DNA from: Euptelea pleiosperma
Lineage: Eukaryota; Streptophyta; Magnoliopsida; Ranunculales; Eupteleaceae
Direction: 5' to 3'
Length of the DNA: 64,000 nucleotides
Assembly (NCBI GenBank): GCA_035048495.1
Contig: CM068540.1
Location: 2,216,829 to 2,280,828, forward strand
Both the position numbers and the translations under genes were made by a program. Each line of letters starts with the position of its first letter. Position 1 is the first letter of the stretch. Shown here piece by piece: positions 45,310-57,778 of the stretch. Under the pieces are notes generated by a model. That model did no database searches. It was not told the DNA's origin and saw only the letters and a list, made by a program, of their open reading frames with translations.

Positions 45310-45470
45310 TGTGGACGTTGGTTTTCAGAAATTTTCTGTTGTGTGGTTTCCAACTGCTGGATTTAAGCAGTTTTTGGGCACTCAAATCCAATGACTAGAA
45401 ATCATTAATCAAGTTGCTTTTTGTTTTGTTTTTTGGGTACTCAAATCCAATGGCTAGAAATCATAAATCT
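45310..45470. mobile_element. Foldback MITE centre, internally duplicated
   Basis: actcaaatccaatgactaga, aatcattaatcaag is followed 74 bp later by actcaaatccaatggctaga, aatcataaat. These are two copies of the central right-arm block of the foldback MITE family. Confidence 0.5.
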
Positions 45471-45519
45471 ATGCTACTACTTCGTGAAATTGAAAAAAAA
45501 ACCTATGGAGGTTAGTAAG

Positions 45520-45696
45520 TGTTGGTTTATTGTGTCTACTTATGTATGGGGGGCATTTATGTCCTTTTACCCTGTGTCTTATAATATTAGGGTCTCTAGT
45601 GAGTACGTGCTCACTATCTTGATCTTTTCTGTTTTCTCTCCAACGATTCTCTATTTCTCCTTATCACTTCTCTCTAAAACCCAAACTCAAACAACA
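45520..45696 (+). repeat. Short Copia LTR (177 bp)
   Basis: It starts TGTTGGTTTATTGTG, ends CAAACAACA and is followed at once by a perfect tRNA-iMet primer site, TGGTATCAGAGC (45697-45708). The C/T-rich second half fits an R/U5 region. The partner 3' LTR was not found. Confidence 0.65.
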
Positions 45697-47154
45697 TGGT
45701 ATCAGAGCTACACTTCTGATCCGATTCCATCCTAATCCCATTCATCTCCACCCCGATTCCATTTCTTTCTCCTTTTTCCCTTTTTTTTTTTTTTCACCTA
45801 AGGTTAACAACTTCTCTCCTGACCTAGTGTTGTCGCATGCATATTTAAAGGCTGCAGCAGATCTTGTTGCTGTATCACATCTTGTGGGCTGATTTGGAGC
45901 TATTGTAGGGTCTATGGACTCTCCTTTGTGCTGCCGCATGGTTCTAAACCCTATGGAGAAGTGTTTTTTGTGAAAATTTTCCAGATCTCTGCACATCCCC
46001 TGCACTTTTCTCCAATTATTTTTGTTCATTGATGATTCGAAGGCTATTTTGTGCATGGGGACTGTTGGTTTGTTGTCCCACAGTTAAGATTGCTCTATGG
46101 CTTACCTCTATAGTGTTGCCGCCTCCCATGTTTCTGTCTTTAGGTGTTGCCGCACTATTATGTGTGGGTTTAGGTGCTTTTGTACCTTATATTTTGCAGT
46201 TTAGGTGCTGTCCATTCCTTGTTTTGTGGCCTATGTGCTGTCGCACCCTCAAAAGTGGACTGGTTGCCAATTCCTCCTACTTCTAGCTGTTTCAATTGAT
46301 TATCATGGAGTCTAAAACAGGTACGAACAACGTGAAGGACATTTGGGAACGAATTGGAAAATTGTATTCGGGTGAAAACAATATTACCCGAATCTATCAG
46401 TTGGTGGAAGACTATTTTTCCCTATAACAAGGGAATAAGCCCCAAGCGGGGTACTATTCCTCCCTCCAGAATATTTGGAACGAATTGAATGTTTACCAGC
46501 CTCTTATGTCGGATTTAGAATATTATCGTAAGCAGAAAGAAGATTTTGCTATAGCTCGGTTTCTTTCTGAACTCAAGCCGGAGTATGAGCCAGTCCGAAC
46601 CTAGATTTTAGGGAGCAAGGAACTTCCAAGTTATGACGGAGGTCTTTGTTCTCCTACAACGTGCTATACTAGTGTGACTGTTGGAGATAAATCTGCCTTA
46701 GCGGTTTTTGGCACAAGTGACCGGAGTGGCCATTGTGGTGGTAGAGGTAGTTTTGGCCTGGTAGTTGTTGACGAGGAGGACGCGATTCAAGGGGAGGTCA
46801 TGGTCGGCGGCGTGGAGGACCTCGGAAGTATACTCATTGTGGTAATGGTGGTCACACGATGGACTATTGTTGGGCTTTACATGGCAAATCGACAAACTTG
46901 TCTAATTCTGTTATGTATGGTGAGATTGTGAGTGCTCCCCCTAGGTTGATTGTAGCTATCTAGATCAACAATCGACCACCTCTTCTGATATAGTCTTTAT
47001 TGCGTGAAGAATACACCAAGCTCATCCAAACACATCATTTTGGTGCTTCCTCCTCTGCCACCCTTGCTCACGCAGGTATTGCATGTCTAGCCTCTTAGGT
47101 GTGGGACACCAGTGTGCCTTTTTCTGTCCACTATATGTCTTATTCATCTTGCTC
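45697..47154 (+). pseudogene. Copia leader and gag relic
   Basis: After the primer site comes a leader with repeated tgctgccgca / gtgttgccgc words. The gag frame from ATG 46305 reads KDIWERIGKLYSGENNITRI, YQLVEDYFSL, a stop, QNIWNELNVYQPLMSDLEYY and ARFLSELKPEYEPVRT (UBN2 domain). Next come Gly/Arg repeats and a CCHC knuckle, YTHCGNGGHTMDYC, whose first Cys is replaced by Tyr. REEYTKLIQTHHFGASSSAT follows. The N-terminal 100 residues are missing. The relic is cut by a LINE fragment. Confidence 0.75.
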
Positions 47155-47638
47155 ACGCACGACATGTAATAAATGGGGATGCTCTTTAAGGAGCTATTAA
47201 TCAACACTAATCTTTCTCCTTTAGAAAGGTATCTGGATTTCCACAACGCTAGTTTCTTCCCAAAACTTTCTATCACTGGCTCCCAAAGCGTCTTGGATCT
47301 GTATGCTGCCCCAAGAGGAAGACCCAAATAAGTGGATGGAAGGCTACTGATACCACATCCCAGAATGCTAGCAAGACTCGTCATGTTCTCAACCTCTCCC
47401 ACTCCATACAGCTTACTCTTCGAGAAATTGACATGTAACCTGAAGTAGCTTCAAAACAACAAAGAAGGCCTCTTAGAAATCTGAGTTGGGAAGCCTCTGG
47501 GCTAAGGAAAATAAGAGTATCTTTAGCGAACTGAAGATGAGAGATGATCGAGGTCCCTTGAGCGACTTTAACGCCCTCTAGTTCTCCTAACGCCACCACT
47601 TTAGATATCATTTTACCTAAGGCCTCCACCACCACTGC
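47155..47638 (-). pseudogene. L1 LINE reverse-transcriptase fragment
   Basis: Two overlapping minus-strand frames give SHLQFAKDTLIFLSPEASQL, FLRGLLCCFEATSG, then SSLPSTYLGLPLGAAYRSKT, LWEPVIESFGKK and RYLSKGERLVLINSSLKSIP. The catalytic (F/Y)ADD box is FAKD, so the active site is mutated. Its edge coincides with the left end of the large inverted repeat. Confidence 0.8.
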
Positions 47639-48711
47639 TTTCGATCACAGAGAGAGATCGTTATCACCCAATCTCTCTCGGATCCGGAAAACCCTAGACG
47701 ATTGGAATCATACATGTTTAGAAGATGGAGAAAAGGTAAACCCTAGAGAGAGAGTGAAGTAGAGAGAGGGGAGAGAGAGAGCGAGAACTTTAGAGAGGGA
47801 AAGTAGAGAGAAAAGAAGAATGGATTTTATTGAGAAAGAAGACAGTAGAGAGAGAGAGAATACCTTAGAAACACTTACCATGAGAATCGGCCGAAGAAGA
47901 TGCGGGTCGGCCAAGGACGAAGAGGTGTGTACGACCGCAAGGTTGGGAGGAACTCTGGCCGTGAAGAGAATGGAGGGAATGGCCATGAGAGAAGACACAC
48001 CGACCGCAAGAAGAGGTCGAGGCTGGCTTGGAGATTGTCCATGTGGGTACTGGATCGCACCACGTGGTGTTGGTGGCAGTCCATCAGAGACAGTTCACGA
48101 ACCTGCTGGAGAATGAGGGAAGACCCTGACCGTGGAAGCGTTGGTGGCTTGATGGAGTAGGGGACGTCCTGCAAGGGGAAGAGCACGTGCAGAGCGTGGT
48201 GAAGACTACGATGATGGAGAAGCCGAAGTTGCAGGTCGGGTTGAGGTGAAAGAGGAGCTGCATGATATTCGCTCAAAAGTGCTTATTTTAAGCCATTATC
48301 CTTTTAGCAGTATCACATTCTCCTACGTAAAACTTCCCTTTTCGTCAACTTTTCTACGTAAGAGTATTCCATTGTGTAGAACACACTTTTCAAACGAAAA
48401 TCGATTATATGCATGAAATAAACATATTTCAGATAATTTAGTATAAAGCCGTTTTGATGAAGTCTCATTACGCGCTTCTGTTATCGCGGGGATACCAATC
48501 GGACGATTCTAACGGATTGTTGTGGGCCCAAAACTGACCTCCAGAGCCTATGACCAAAGCTAAAGGGCCAACAGGCTAAGGACAGGAAGATATAGATCAA
48601 GTGCGAGGAGAGCCAAATGATCGAAAAAGCTTGATAGGCGATCAAGAGAGGAGAGTCGAAGCCCCTAGAGAAGAGACTATTGAGAGGCTTAATCAACTAA
48701 CACAAGACAAA

Positions 48712-48779
48712 GGTTGCTCAGTTGGTAAAGCTTGCAGAAGACCAAGTCAAAGAACAGGGTTCAAGACCTCTGCCAGCAT
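48712..48779 (+). other. tRNA-like Pol III box pair (left arm)
   Basis: ggttgctcagttggtaaagc is an A-box-like start and ggttcaagacc (48758-48768) a B-box. The acceptor arms do not pair, so this is no functional tRNA. It is probably a SINE or tRNA-derived promoter. The inverse copy lies in the right arm. Confidence 0.45.
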
Positions 48780-50707
48780 TTTTCTCAAAATTCTCTCTAT
48801 TTTCTCTCTCCTCTCTTTAAACCTTGAGTTATACATCCAAACGGTCATATTTCGTTCTATTTGTCTTCAAGATCCAACTGCTCACATATCCTCATCCAAT
48901 CCGTCATCAGATCATCCATTGCCGGATCATTCTATCATCTGACCTTCCGATCCTCACAACATCCGATCATCTGATCCTCAGATGAGACTATCCAAATTGT
49001 CTTTTGATTCGATGGTCAGAAATATGCCAAAAATATGGGCCCCCCATCCTATGTCCCACCATCATTTTAGCCTATTATCCTACTGGCCCATGACCCACTA
49101 CCTGCACACTACCCCATGGCCTACTGGCCACCTGTTCAATTGGGCCTTGGCCTAACACTTCATGGAGCCCACGGTTCATTCAATGGCCCATGACCATAGC
49201 AACTTAAAGGCTCACGGCCTATGGCCACCTCATCGATCATAATGCGGACCCCACATGTCCCATGGGCCACACATTTACTGGCCACGACCTTGCTCATCAT
49301 TGGCCCACTACCCATGGCCACATCCTCCATACGTGGACCCCACACCCATCCTTAATGAAGGAGAAGTTTTATCCATAACCCCCACTGTAATACCTTGAAC
49401 TTTCGTTCTAGGGTATTATGGTAAATTCACCTAAAAATGAAAATCTGAACCTTTTTCGGACTTCTATTATTACTTTTATGGTTTAATATTATACTTGAGT
49501 ATGTATGTTTAATTTGGTTTCATTCTGACCACTTTTGAAAAACCTACTATTTTTGAAACTCGCTATTTAGGGCAAAATTATTACTAAGAATAATGAACTA
49601 TAACTTGTAGAGGACTTTTTCTTGCTTAAGCTAACATTCTAGAACTTTTATAAAAAAAAATTATTTTGTGGGCTCGAGACATAAAAAATATTCATATTTT
49701 ACCCTTCTCAGCTTATCCGAGAAATTTAGAACATTTCTTGAGACAAAAATCTTAGCGGGATATTATGACAAAAATAATATTTTCGTAATATATGAACTTT
49801 CCTACCTTTATATTTTTAAAAATAATATTTAATTATATTTTATTTATTTAATACGTGGGAGAACTGCGAATCACTTTTCAGGTCATTCCGAGATCATCCT
49901 GACACTTTTACCGGTTTTGAACTTTTTGTGATTTGTGTATTTAGACTATTTTATGTGTGTGACATGTGTCAATACCTTGTTGTATGAACTTTTAAATTAT
50001 ATAATATAGTTTAATTAAATTAATGAATGATTATTTATGTTATGATTGTTGGGTGGTCCCGTATGGTCAATCTAGAAGCCTTTTGGGCTTATAATAATCT
50101 TAAATGAAGCCTAGTTGATATATATGGGCCTTGGGCCATTTTCTAAACTATAAGTAATGTAAAATATGAGTTTTTGAGGGTTGAAAAAGTCATCCTTTGA
50201 TAGTTACGAATTTCACTAAAATAGAAATCCTAATTCTTCCCTAAACCTATTTATGAAAACTTAAAGCTTTGGAAGCTTTCACAAACTAAAGAATAGAGAA
50301 ATCTCCATGGAACCTTCATCTGGGCACTGATCGCACTCGAGCAAGAAGGAAGAATTGGCGAGGACTCCGAATAGAATAACATACTCCGTGGAGAGGACGA
50401 TCCGACAACTTTTAAATTTGAAGAACTTTAAATTTCAATTAAAGTTAAAGAAACACTAAGGTAAGTGTGTTTGATTCATCCTATTCTTGTTTTTCTTCAA
50501 GTTATTATTTTTTTTTTCATTATATAATGGTAGATCTTCACTATAAATTAATTTGGGCATGATCTAATTTATTTTTATTAAGTTGATAATTGTTTTGTGC
50601 CACTATCATTGGTTTGGCATGACTTCTTTGGCACTTATAACGGATGACCATGTTCTTTATAATTTTTGTGGTATGTTTATGGCTTAAATATTTTTATAAT
50701 TATTTGT

Positions 50708-51240
50708 CATAGAAACCTCTGTAAATCTTTTCGATAACCGTTGAGTTTGTATTTTTCAGATTTGTATTTATTTAGTTATGATTTTTTTAAGGTACTGAAC
50801 TTTTCTGTAAAACCAGAATTCTAGATTCTGTACGGTTCACTTCATTGAAGATTTTCGATTTATATTTTGAGCCTGAATATTTTTCTAATTATTTTTCATA
50901 GATACCTCTATCAATTTGTTTTCCATATTCGTTGAGTTTGCATTTTTTTGATTTGTATTTATTTAGTTATGGTTATTTAAATGTGCTGGACCTTTTTGCA
51001 AAACCCATGATTCTAGATTCTGTACGGTGCACTTCATTAAGGATTTTGATCTATGTTTTGAATCTAAATATTTTTTAATCATTTTTCCTAAAAACCTTTA
51101 TGAATCTATTTTCCAGATTCGTTGATTATGTATTTTTAAGATATGTATTTATTTAGTTGTAATTTTTTTAAGGTGCTGACCTTTTCTGCAAAACTCAATT
51201 TCAGATTCTGTGTGGTCTACTTCTTTAAGAATTTTGACTT
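50708..51240. repeat. Tandem repeat, period about 189 bp, three units
   Basis: Units begin near 50708, 50897 and 51087. Each holds catagaaacctctgtaaat, cgttgagtttgtatttttcag and gattctgtacggttcacttc in diverged form. The same array appears inverted in the right arm (about 51700-52240), so it predates the inverted duplication. Confidence 0.75.
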
Positions 51241-51444
51241 AGAGCAACACTTTGGCTAGCTAGAATGTTAGAGAAAAAAATAAATTCCCTAGCCAACCTA
51301 TCGCCAATCAAAGGGGGATGCTAAACATGTAGTATATGAGGTAGGTTTGAAATCGACGGACCAGAAAAGAACTTCCAAGGACAAGTCCAAGCGGACCAGA
51401 AAAGAACTTCCAAGGAGAAGTCCAAGCAGTTACTACCCTTCGAT

Positions 51445-51499
51445 CGGGGTAGGAGGTGGTACCGTGGGCGGAGACAATTGCATGACTATGTTTTACCCA
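51445..51499. other. 55-bp loop between the inverted arms
   Basis: Unique spacer between ...cccttcgat and atcgaaggg.... It contains ggtaggaggtggtaccgtgg and shows no gene or site I can name. Confidence 0.85.
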
Positions 51500-54400
51500 A
51501 TCGAAGGGTAGTAACTGCTTGGACTTTTACTTGGAAGTTCTTGTTCCGGTCCGTCAACTGCAAACCTACCTCATAGACTACCTGTTTAGCATTCCCCCTT
51601 GGAAAGGCGATAGGTTGGTTAGGGAATTTTTCTTTTTCTCTCTCACATTCTAATTAGCCTAAGCGTTGCTCTAAGTCGAAATTCTTAGAGATATGGACAG
51701 CAGAGAATCTGAAATTTTTGGTTTTGCAGAATAGGTCAGCACCTTAAAAAAATTACAACTAAATAAATATATATTCTCAAAATACAAAATCAACGGATTT
51801 GGAAAATATATTCATTGAGGTTTTTAGGAAAAATAATTAGAATAATATTTAGATTCAAAATATTGATCAAAATCCTTAATGAAGTGCACCGTACAGGATC
51901 TAGAATTTTGGGTTTTGAAGAAAAGTCCAGCACATTAAAATAATTATAACTAAATAAATATAAATTAGAAAAATACAAACTCAATGGATATGGAAAATAT
52001 ATTGATAGAGGTATCTATAAAAAATAATTAGAAAAATATTTAGGTTCAAAATATAGATCGAAATCTTTAATAAAGTGGAACGTACAGAATCTGTAATTCT
52101 GGGTTTTACAGAAAAGTCCAGTACCTTAGAAAAGTCATAACTAAATAAATACAAATTTGAAAAATAAAAACTAAACGGCTATCGAAAATAGATTTATATA
52201 GGTCTTTATGAAAAGTAATTATAAAAATATATAAGTCATAAACATACCACGAAAATTATGAAGAACATGATCATCCTTTATGGGTGCCAAAGAAGTAATG
52301 CCAAATCCATGATGGTGGCACAAAACAATGATCAACTTAATAAAAATAAATTAAATCATGCCCAAATTAATTTATAGTGAAGATCTACCATTATATATTG
52401 AGAGAAAAGCAATAACTTGAAGAAAAACAAACATAGGATGGATCAAACACACTTACCTTAAGGTTTATTTAACTTTAATTGAAATTTGAAGTTCTTTAAA
52501 TTTGAAAGTTGTCGGATTGTCATTTCCTCGGAGTATGTTTTTCTATTTGGAGTCCCCGTCAATTCTTCCTTCTTGCTCTAGTGCGATCGGTGCCCGGATG
52601 AAGGTTTAATGGAGATTTTTCTATTCTTTAATTGAGTTTGGGTTTATGAAAGCTTCCAAAGCTTTAAGTTTTCATAAATAGGTTTAGGGAAGTTAGGGTT
52701 TCTATTTTAGTGAAATTCGTAATTATCAAAGGGATGACTTTTTCAACCCTCAAAAACTCATATTTTACATTACTTATAGTTTAGAAAAGGACCCAAGGCC
52801 CATATATATCAACTAGGCTTCATTTAAGATTATTATAAGCCCAAAAGGCTTTTAGATTGGCTATACGGGCCCCTACCCAACAATCATAACACAAATAATC
52901 ATTCATTAATTTAATTAAACTATATTATATAATTTAAAAGTTCACACAACAGGGTATTGACACATGTCATACACATAAAATAGTCTAAATACACAAAGAT
53001 CACAAAAAAATTCAAAGCCCCGGAAAAGCGTCAAGATGATCTCGAAATTACCCGAAAAGTGATTCGCGTGTCCCACACTTATTAAATAAATAAAATATAA
53101 TAAAATATTATTTTTAAAAATATAAAGGTAGGAAAGTTCAAAATTACGAAAGTACTATTTTTGTCAAAATCTCCCGCTAAGGTTTTTATGTCCCAAGAAA
53201 GGTTCTAAATTTCTCGGGTAAGCTGGGAAGGGTAATATATGAATATTTTTTATGTCTCGGGCCAACAAAATAATTTTTTTTATAAAAGTTATGGAATGTT
53301 AGCTGAAACAAAAAAAAGTCTCATACAAGTTGTAGTTCATTATTCTTAGTAGGAATTTTGCCCTAAAGAGCGAGTTTAAAAAATAGTAGGTTTTTTAAAG
53401 TGGTCAGAATGAAACCAAATTAAACATACATACTTAAGCATGATATTAAACCATAAAAATAATAATAGGAGTTTGGAAAAGGTTCAGATTTTCATTCTTA
53501 GGTGAATTTACTGTAATAGCCTAGAACGAAAGTTCAGGGTATTACAGTGGGGGTTATGGATAAAACTTCTCCTTCATTAAGGATGGATGTGGGGTCCACG
53601 TATGGAGGATGTGGCCATGGGTAGTGGGCCAATGTTGAGCAGGGTTGTGGCCAGTAGATGTGTGGCTCGTGGGACATGTGGGGTCCGTATTATGATTGAT
53701 GTGGTGGCCATAGGCCGTGAGCCTTTAAGTTGCTATGGTCATGGGCCATTGAATGAGCCATGGGCTCCATGAAGTGTTAGGCCAAGGGCCATTTGAACAG
53801 GTGGCCAGTGGGCCATGGGGTAGTGTCCAGGTAGTGGGTCATGGGCCAGTAGGATAATAGGCTAAAATGATGGTGGGACAGAGGATGGTGGCCCATAGTT
53901 TTTGCAGATTTCTGACCATCGGATCAAAAGACACTTTGGATAGTCTCATCAGATGATCTCAGGATCGGAAGATCAGATGATCGGATGTTGTGAGGATTGG
54001 AAGGTCAGATGATAGAATGATCTGGCAATGAATGGATGATCTGATGGCCGATCTAATGATGGATTGGATGAGGATATGTGAGTAGTTGGATCTTGAAGAT
54101 AGATAGAACGAAAAATGACCGTTGGGATGTAGAACTCATGGTTTAGAGAGAGGAGAGAATTTTGAGAAAAATGCTGGCAGAGAGTCTTGAACCCTAGTCT
54201 TCAACTTTGTCTTTTGCAAGCTTTACCAACTGAGCAAGTCTTTGTCCTGTGTTAGTTGATTAAGCTTTCATCTCCTTACTCTCTTCTTTGGAGGCTTCGA
54301 CTCTCTTTTCTTGATCGCCTCTTAGGCTTTTTGATCCTTTGACTCTCCCCGCACTTGGTCTATATCTTCCTATCCTTGGTTTGCTGGCTCTTTAGCTTTG

Positions 54401-55192
54401 GTCATAGGTTCTAGAGGTCAGTTTTGGGCCTGCAGCGATCCGTTAGAATCGTCCGATTGGTGTCCCCGCGATAACAGAAGCGCGTAATAAGACTTTATCA
54501 AAACGACTTTATACTAGACTATCCGAAATGTGTTTATTTCATGCATATAGTCGATTTTCGTCTGAAAAGTGTGTTCTACGCAAATGAATACTCTTACGTA
54601 GAAAAGTTGACGAAAAGATAAGTTTTAAGTAGGAGAATGTGTTACTGCTAAAAGGATAATGGCTTAAAATAAGCACTTTTGAGTGAATATCATGCATCTC
54701 CTCCTTCACTTCAACCTGACCTACAACTTCGGCTTCTCCTCCATCATCGTAGTCTTCACCACCCTCTGCACGTGCTCCTCCCCTTGTAGGACGTCCCCCT
54801 CTCCATCAAGCCACCAACGCTTCCACGGTCGGGTTCTTCCCTCATTCTCCAGCAGGTCTGTGAACCATCTGTCCATGATGGACTGCCACCAACACCACAT
54901 GGTGCGATCTAGCACCCACATGGACGATCTCCAAACCAGCCTCGACCTATTCTTCTTGCGGTCGGTGTGTCGTCTCTCATGGCCATTCCCTCCATTCTCT
55001 TCACGGCTGGAGTTCCTCCCAACCTTGCGGTCGTACACACCTCTTCATCCTTGGCCGACCACATCAATGGCCGACCTGCATCTTCTAGGGTCTACCTTTT
55101 CTCTCTCTTCTTAACATGTGCGATTCCAATCGTCTAGGGTTTTCTGAATCCGAGAGAGATTGGGTGATAACGATCTCTCTTCGTGATCGAAA
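51500..55192. repeat. Large inverted repeat, right arm (3.7 kb)
   Basis: The mirror of 47639-51444, ending cgatctctcttcgtgatcgaa. All blocks of the left arm recur in reverse order, including the tRNA-like box (about 54165-54235) and the open frames near 54683-55114, which are the inverse of 47875-48276. No protein family is recognised in those frames on either strand. Confidence 0.9.
54165..54235 (-). other. tRNA-like Pol III box pair (right arm)
   Basis: The minus strand has gacttgctcagttggtaaagc (A-box) and agggttcaagactc (B-box), the mirror of the site at 48712. Confidence 0.4.
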
Positions 55193-55199
55193 AATCCTA

Positions 55200-55589
55200 G
55201 TCGATCGGACCTCATGTTTCTTTCTTTTAGCATCATTTTTACGTCAATTTCTAGAATAAATTACATGTTTTCTAGAGTAAATTTATAGCTTTATTTATTT
55301 CATTCTTGTAACCACTCTTTGAGTAAATTCATGTTTTCTAAAGTTGTTTGAAACCGACTCGTCCTTCTCATCTCTCCACTGTTCTCACTGTATATTATTT
55401 GCCATTTTTAATTCTCGATTTGCAGTAACTCTCCCGAGTGCGGATCGACATCCGACACCTACCGCTATACAAAGTCATTATTTTGTAGGTTAAAACCGGT
55501 TAGATTACAAATATTGTTGATTTTAGGGTTTTCGTAACCAACGACACGGAAAAACCCTACTTTCAAATGGAGCCGAAACCGGGGTGCGA
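55200..55589 (-). mobile_element. Possible Gypsy LTR end
   Basis: The minus strand starts TGTCGCACCCCGGTTTCGGC, a style common at the start of plant Ty3/Gypsy LTRs. It runs back to the edge of the inverted repeat. No partner LTR or primer site was found. Confidence 0.3.
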
Positions 55590-56050
55590 CAGAAGGATTT
55601 CTTGAGGTGTAATGCCAACACCATTGGTAAAGCCAGATTCAAAGGTAGCACCTGGCTACTGGACAATGGGTGTTCTAGGCATGTTATCGGGGACATGTAA
55701 ATGTTCACTTCGTTTGAAGTGCTCCTGGGAATGACACGATGACATATATTGATGGCAGTTGTGAACGTATCACTGGAAAAGGAACCGTGGTAGCAAACGG
55801 TATCTCTACACTTGATGAAGTGCTCTACATTAAGGGTGTTGAGGGAAACATCCTAAGCATCAGTCAGATTTGCGACCAAAAGAATATAGTCCAGTTTATT
55901 GAGTATGGTTGCAACATTTTTTATGAGTTCGGACGGACCATCATGGGAGGGGATAGGAATAGGGATGGTTGCTATACAGTGACCGAACTTCCACGTAATG
56001 GTACCCATGATCCTAATCTAAAGGGTATCCTTCCATTTCTGATTCCCTGA
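55590..56050 (+). pseudogene. Copia protease / GAG-pre-integrase relic
   Basis: The frame reads GKARFKGSTWLLDNGCSRHV, IGDM, a stop and frameshift, then YIDGSCERITGKGTVVANGI, STLDEVLYIKGVEGNILSIS, QICDQKNIVQF and GGDRNRDGCYTV. This is the Copia protease (its DSG triad is DNG here) and GAG-pre-integrase module. No integrase or reverse transcriptase follows. Confidence 0.8.
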
Positions 56051-57778
56051 GTGCTTTTGAGCTCTACATCACTCTCTGCCTATTCTGAATTCTTATTCCC
56101 TGGAGTTGGGATGTGTAGTTTGTTTTAGTTTATGTTTTCTCAGTAGTTTTTCTATTTTTTAGTTAAATCTGCAAAATTTGTTTTGAATTAATACAAAAGG
56201 AACAAAAAATCAGAAAAATTTGAAACATAAAAAATATTAGTGTTGAGTAGAATTTACAAGTTCTTGCTATACATGATTAAATTTATATTTGATTGGTATT
56301 AACTTTAGAAAAAAATTCTAGAACCAAGACTTAACACTAAGAATATTCTGACAATCACTGTAGAAATTCTAGATAATTTTATGATTAGTCTGATTTACTA
56401 GTTTGCATTTGGTGAAAAATTTGTACAGTCTTATCTGATAGAATTCACATGCACACTGATTTAAATTGGTTAAGTCTGGATGTGATAGAGGTATAAACTC
56501 TAGTACTATTTGAGATTAGAAATAAACCTATACTGATTATAACTTCAAATTATTAGTGTTCATGCCCTCGGTTGATTTCGAAACAACACTATAATCGACT
56601 TTTGGCCTCCTTACGAGAGAGTTCTCCATGGAAAGAGCTAAATTTCCAGAATTCAGTTGGAATTATTATGCAGCTGAAATATTTTAGTAGAAAATTTTCA
56701 TAAGTAAAAATATTAGTTACATAATCTGAGTTGGTATGCTAAACATGATACGATTATCTGTACCTAAGGAATTTTTTGCATCCTAAACATTAAAAAGAAG
56801 AAATATTTATCTGATGTACATACCAAACATTTCTTATGCAATTCAAAATATTAGTGATATAATTTTAGTTGGTATGTTAAACATGACAAGAAATGTTTGT
56901 AAGGAATTTTTATCCTACACACTCATAAAGAAGTAACACTAATGTAGAAAATGAAATAGATATACAAAAATTCTGGCCAACTATTCTGAATCCCGAGTGA
57001 CACAACCCAATCACTATAATTCTAGTTGGTATGTTAATGTAATGCCTTGCTTTTATTTATATTAATTATTAGTTAATAATTAAGTATGTGTATTTAATAT
57101 TAATGTTGGTTTAGAGCCATGTTTGTTGGCTGGGCTTTTGGGCCATTTTAGTGACCTTTTAGGCCTTTTTATTGTCTAATTTGGAGCCCAATTGATGCCA
57201 TGGGCCTTGAGCCTATTTTTAGCCCATTAGTGGACCAAAATTAGGTTTTTTGACCCTTCATAAGCTCAAGTGAAAGTGACGAAAATCACTTTTTACAAAT
57301 CCTAAACCTAAACTCTATTCTCTCATCTTCTCTCTTTGAAGCCAAGGGCCTAAGGGTGGGAAAACCTTCTGGTTGTGGACGAACCTCTCACGTACCTTGT
57401 TATTCTAGGTATTTTTTTTTATATTATAAATGATCATGATTAGGTTTGATTGATTAATGGTGTTTAGATTTATTTCTTTTTAGGTTTAATCTTTTGTAAA
57501 TCTATCATGTTTAATTTCTTTTTGGTTATTAAGAAATCATGTAGAAATTTTGTTGTAAATCTATGAAAAAGCATGCTAAAATCTTTAATTGTCTTGAAAT
57601 TCTCACGAAATTATTAAAAAGTGATTTTTTATCGGAATTTTATCTCCTCCGTTTCTTAAAGGAGTAAATTCCCTCTGCTTACCCCCCCGGTGGTTTTCTT
57701 AACATTCTTGGTCCTCCATCGTTGTATGTGCTGGTGGTTTACTATTCTTGGTGTTTCTTTGGTATTTGGGGTGTTGTG
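56051..57778. other. Intergenic; LTR-like sequence from about 57044
   Basis: Words such as gttggtatgttaaacatgac recur at 56735, 56868 and 57030. At 57044 TGTAATGCCTTGCTTTTAT and the following gggccttgagcc text resemble the LTR-like part of the inverted-repeat arms (49390-50450). No gene. Confidence 0.35.

Larger units (their letters stand above)
47639..51444. repeat. Large inverted repeat, left arm (3.8 kb)
   Basis: Matches the reverse complement of 51500-55192 along its whole length, with scattered substitutions and small indels. Outer edge ttcgatcacagagagagatc; inner edge agcagttactacccttcgat. Contents inwards: a purine-rich leader, a 400-bp stretch with open frames of no known family (47820-48270), a tRNA-like box pair (48712), GATC-rich words, an LTR-like start TGTAATACCTTGAACTTTCG (49390), and a 189-bp tandem repeat (50700-51240). 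A 35-bp block just before the loop is duplicated only in this arm. Confidence 0.9.

Noticed and set aside
47820..48276. Overlapping frames of 86-133 residues in the palindrome's outer arm
   Set aside because: Composition is Arg/Gly or Ser/Leu rich, the mirror copy is frameshifted, and no domain is recognised. Kept as part of the repeat, not called a gene.
48712..48779. Functional tRNA gene
   Set aside because: The A and B boxes are present but the acceptor arms do not pair and the anticodon arm is not convincing.
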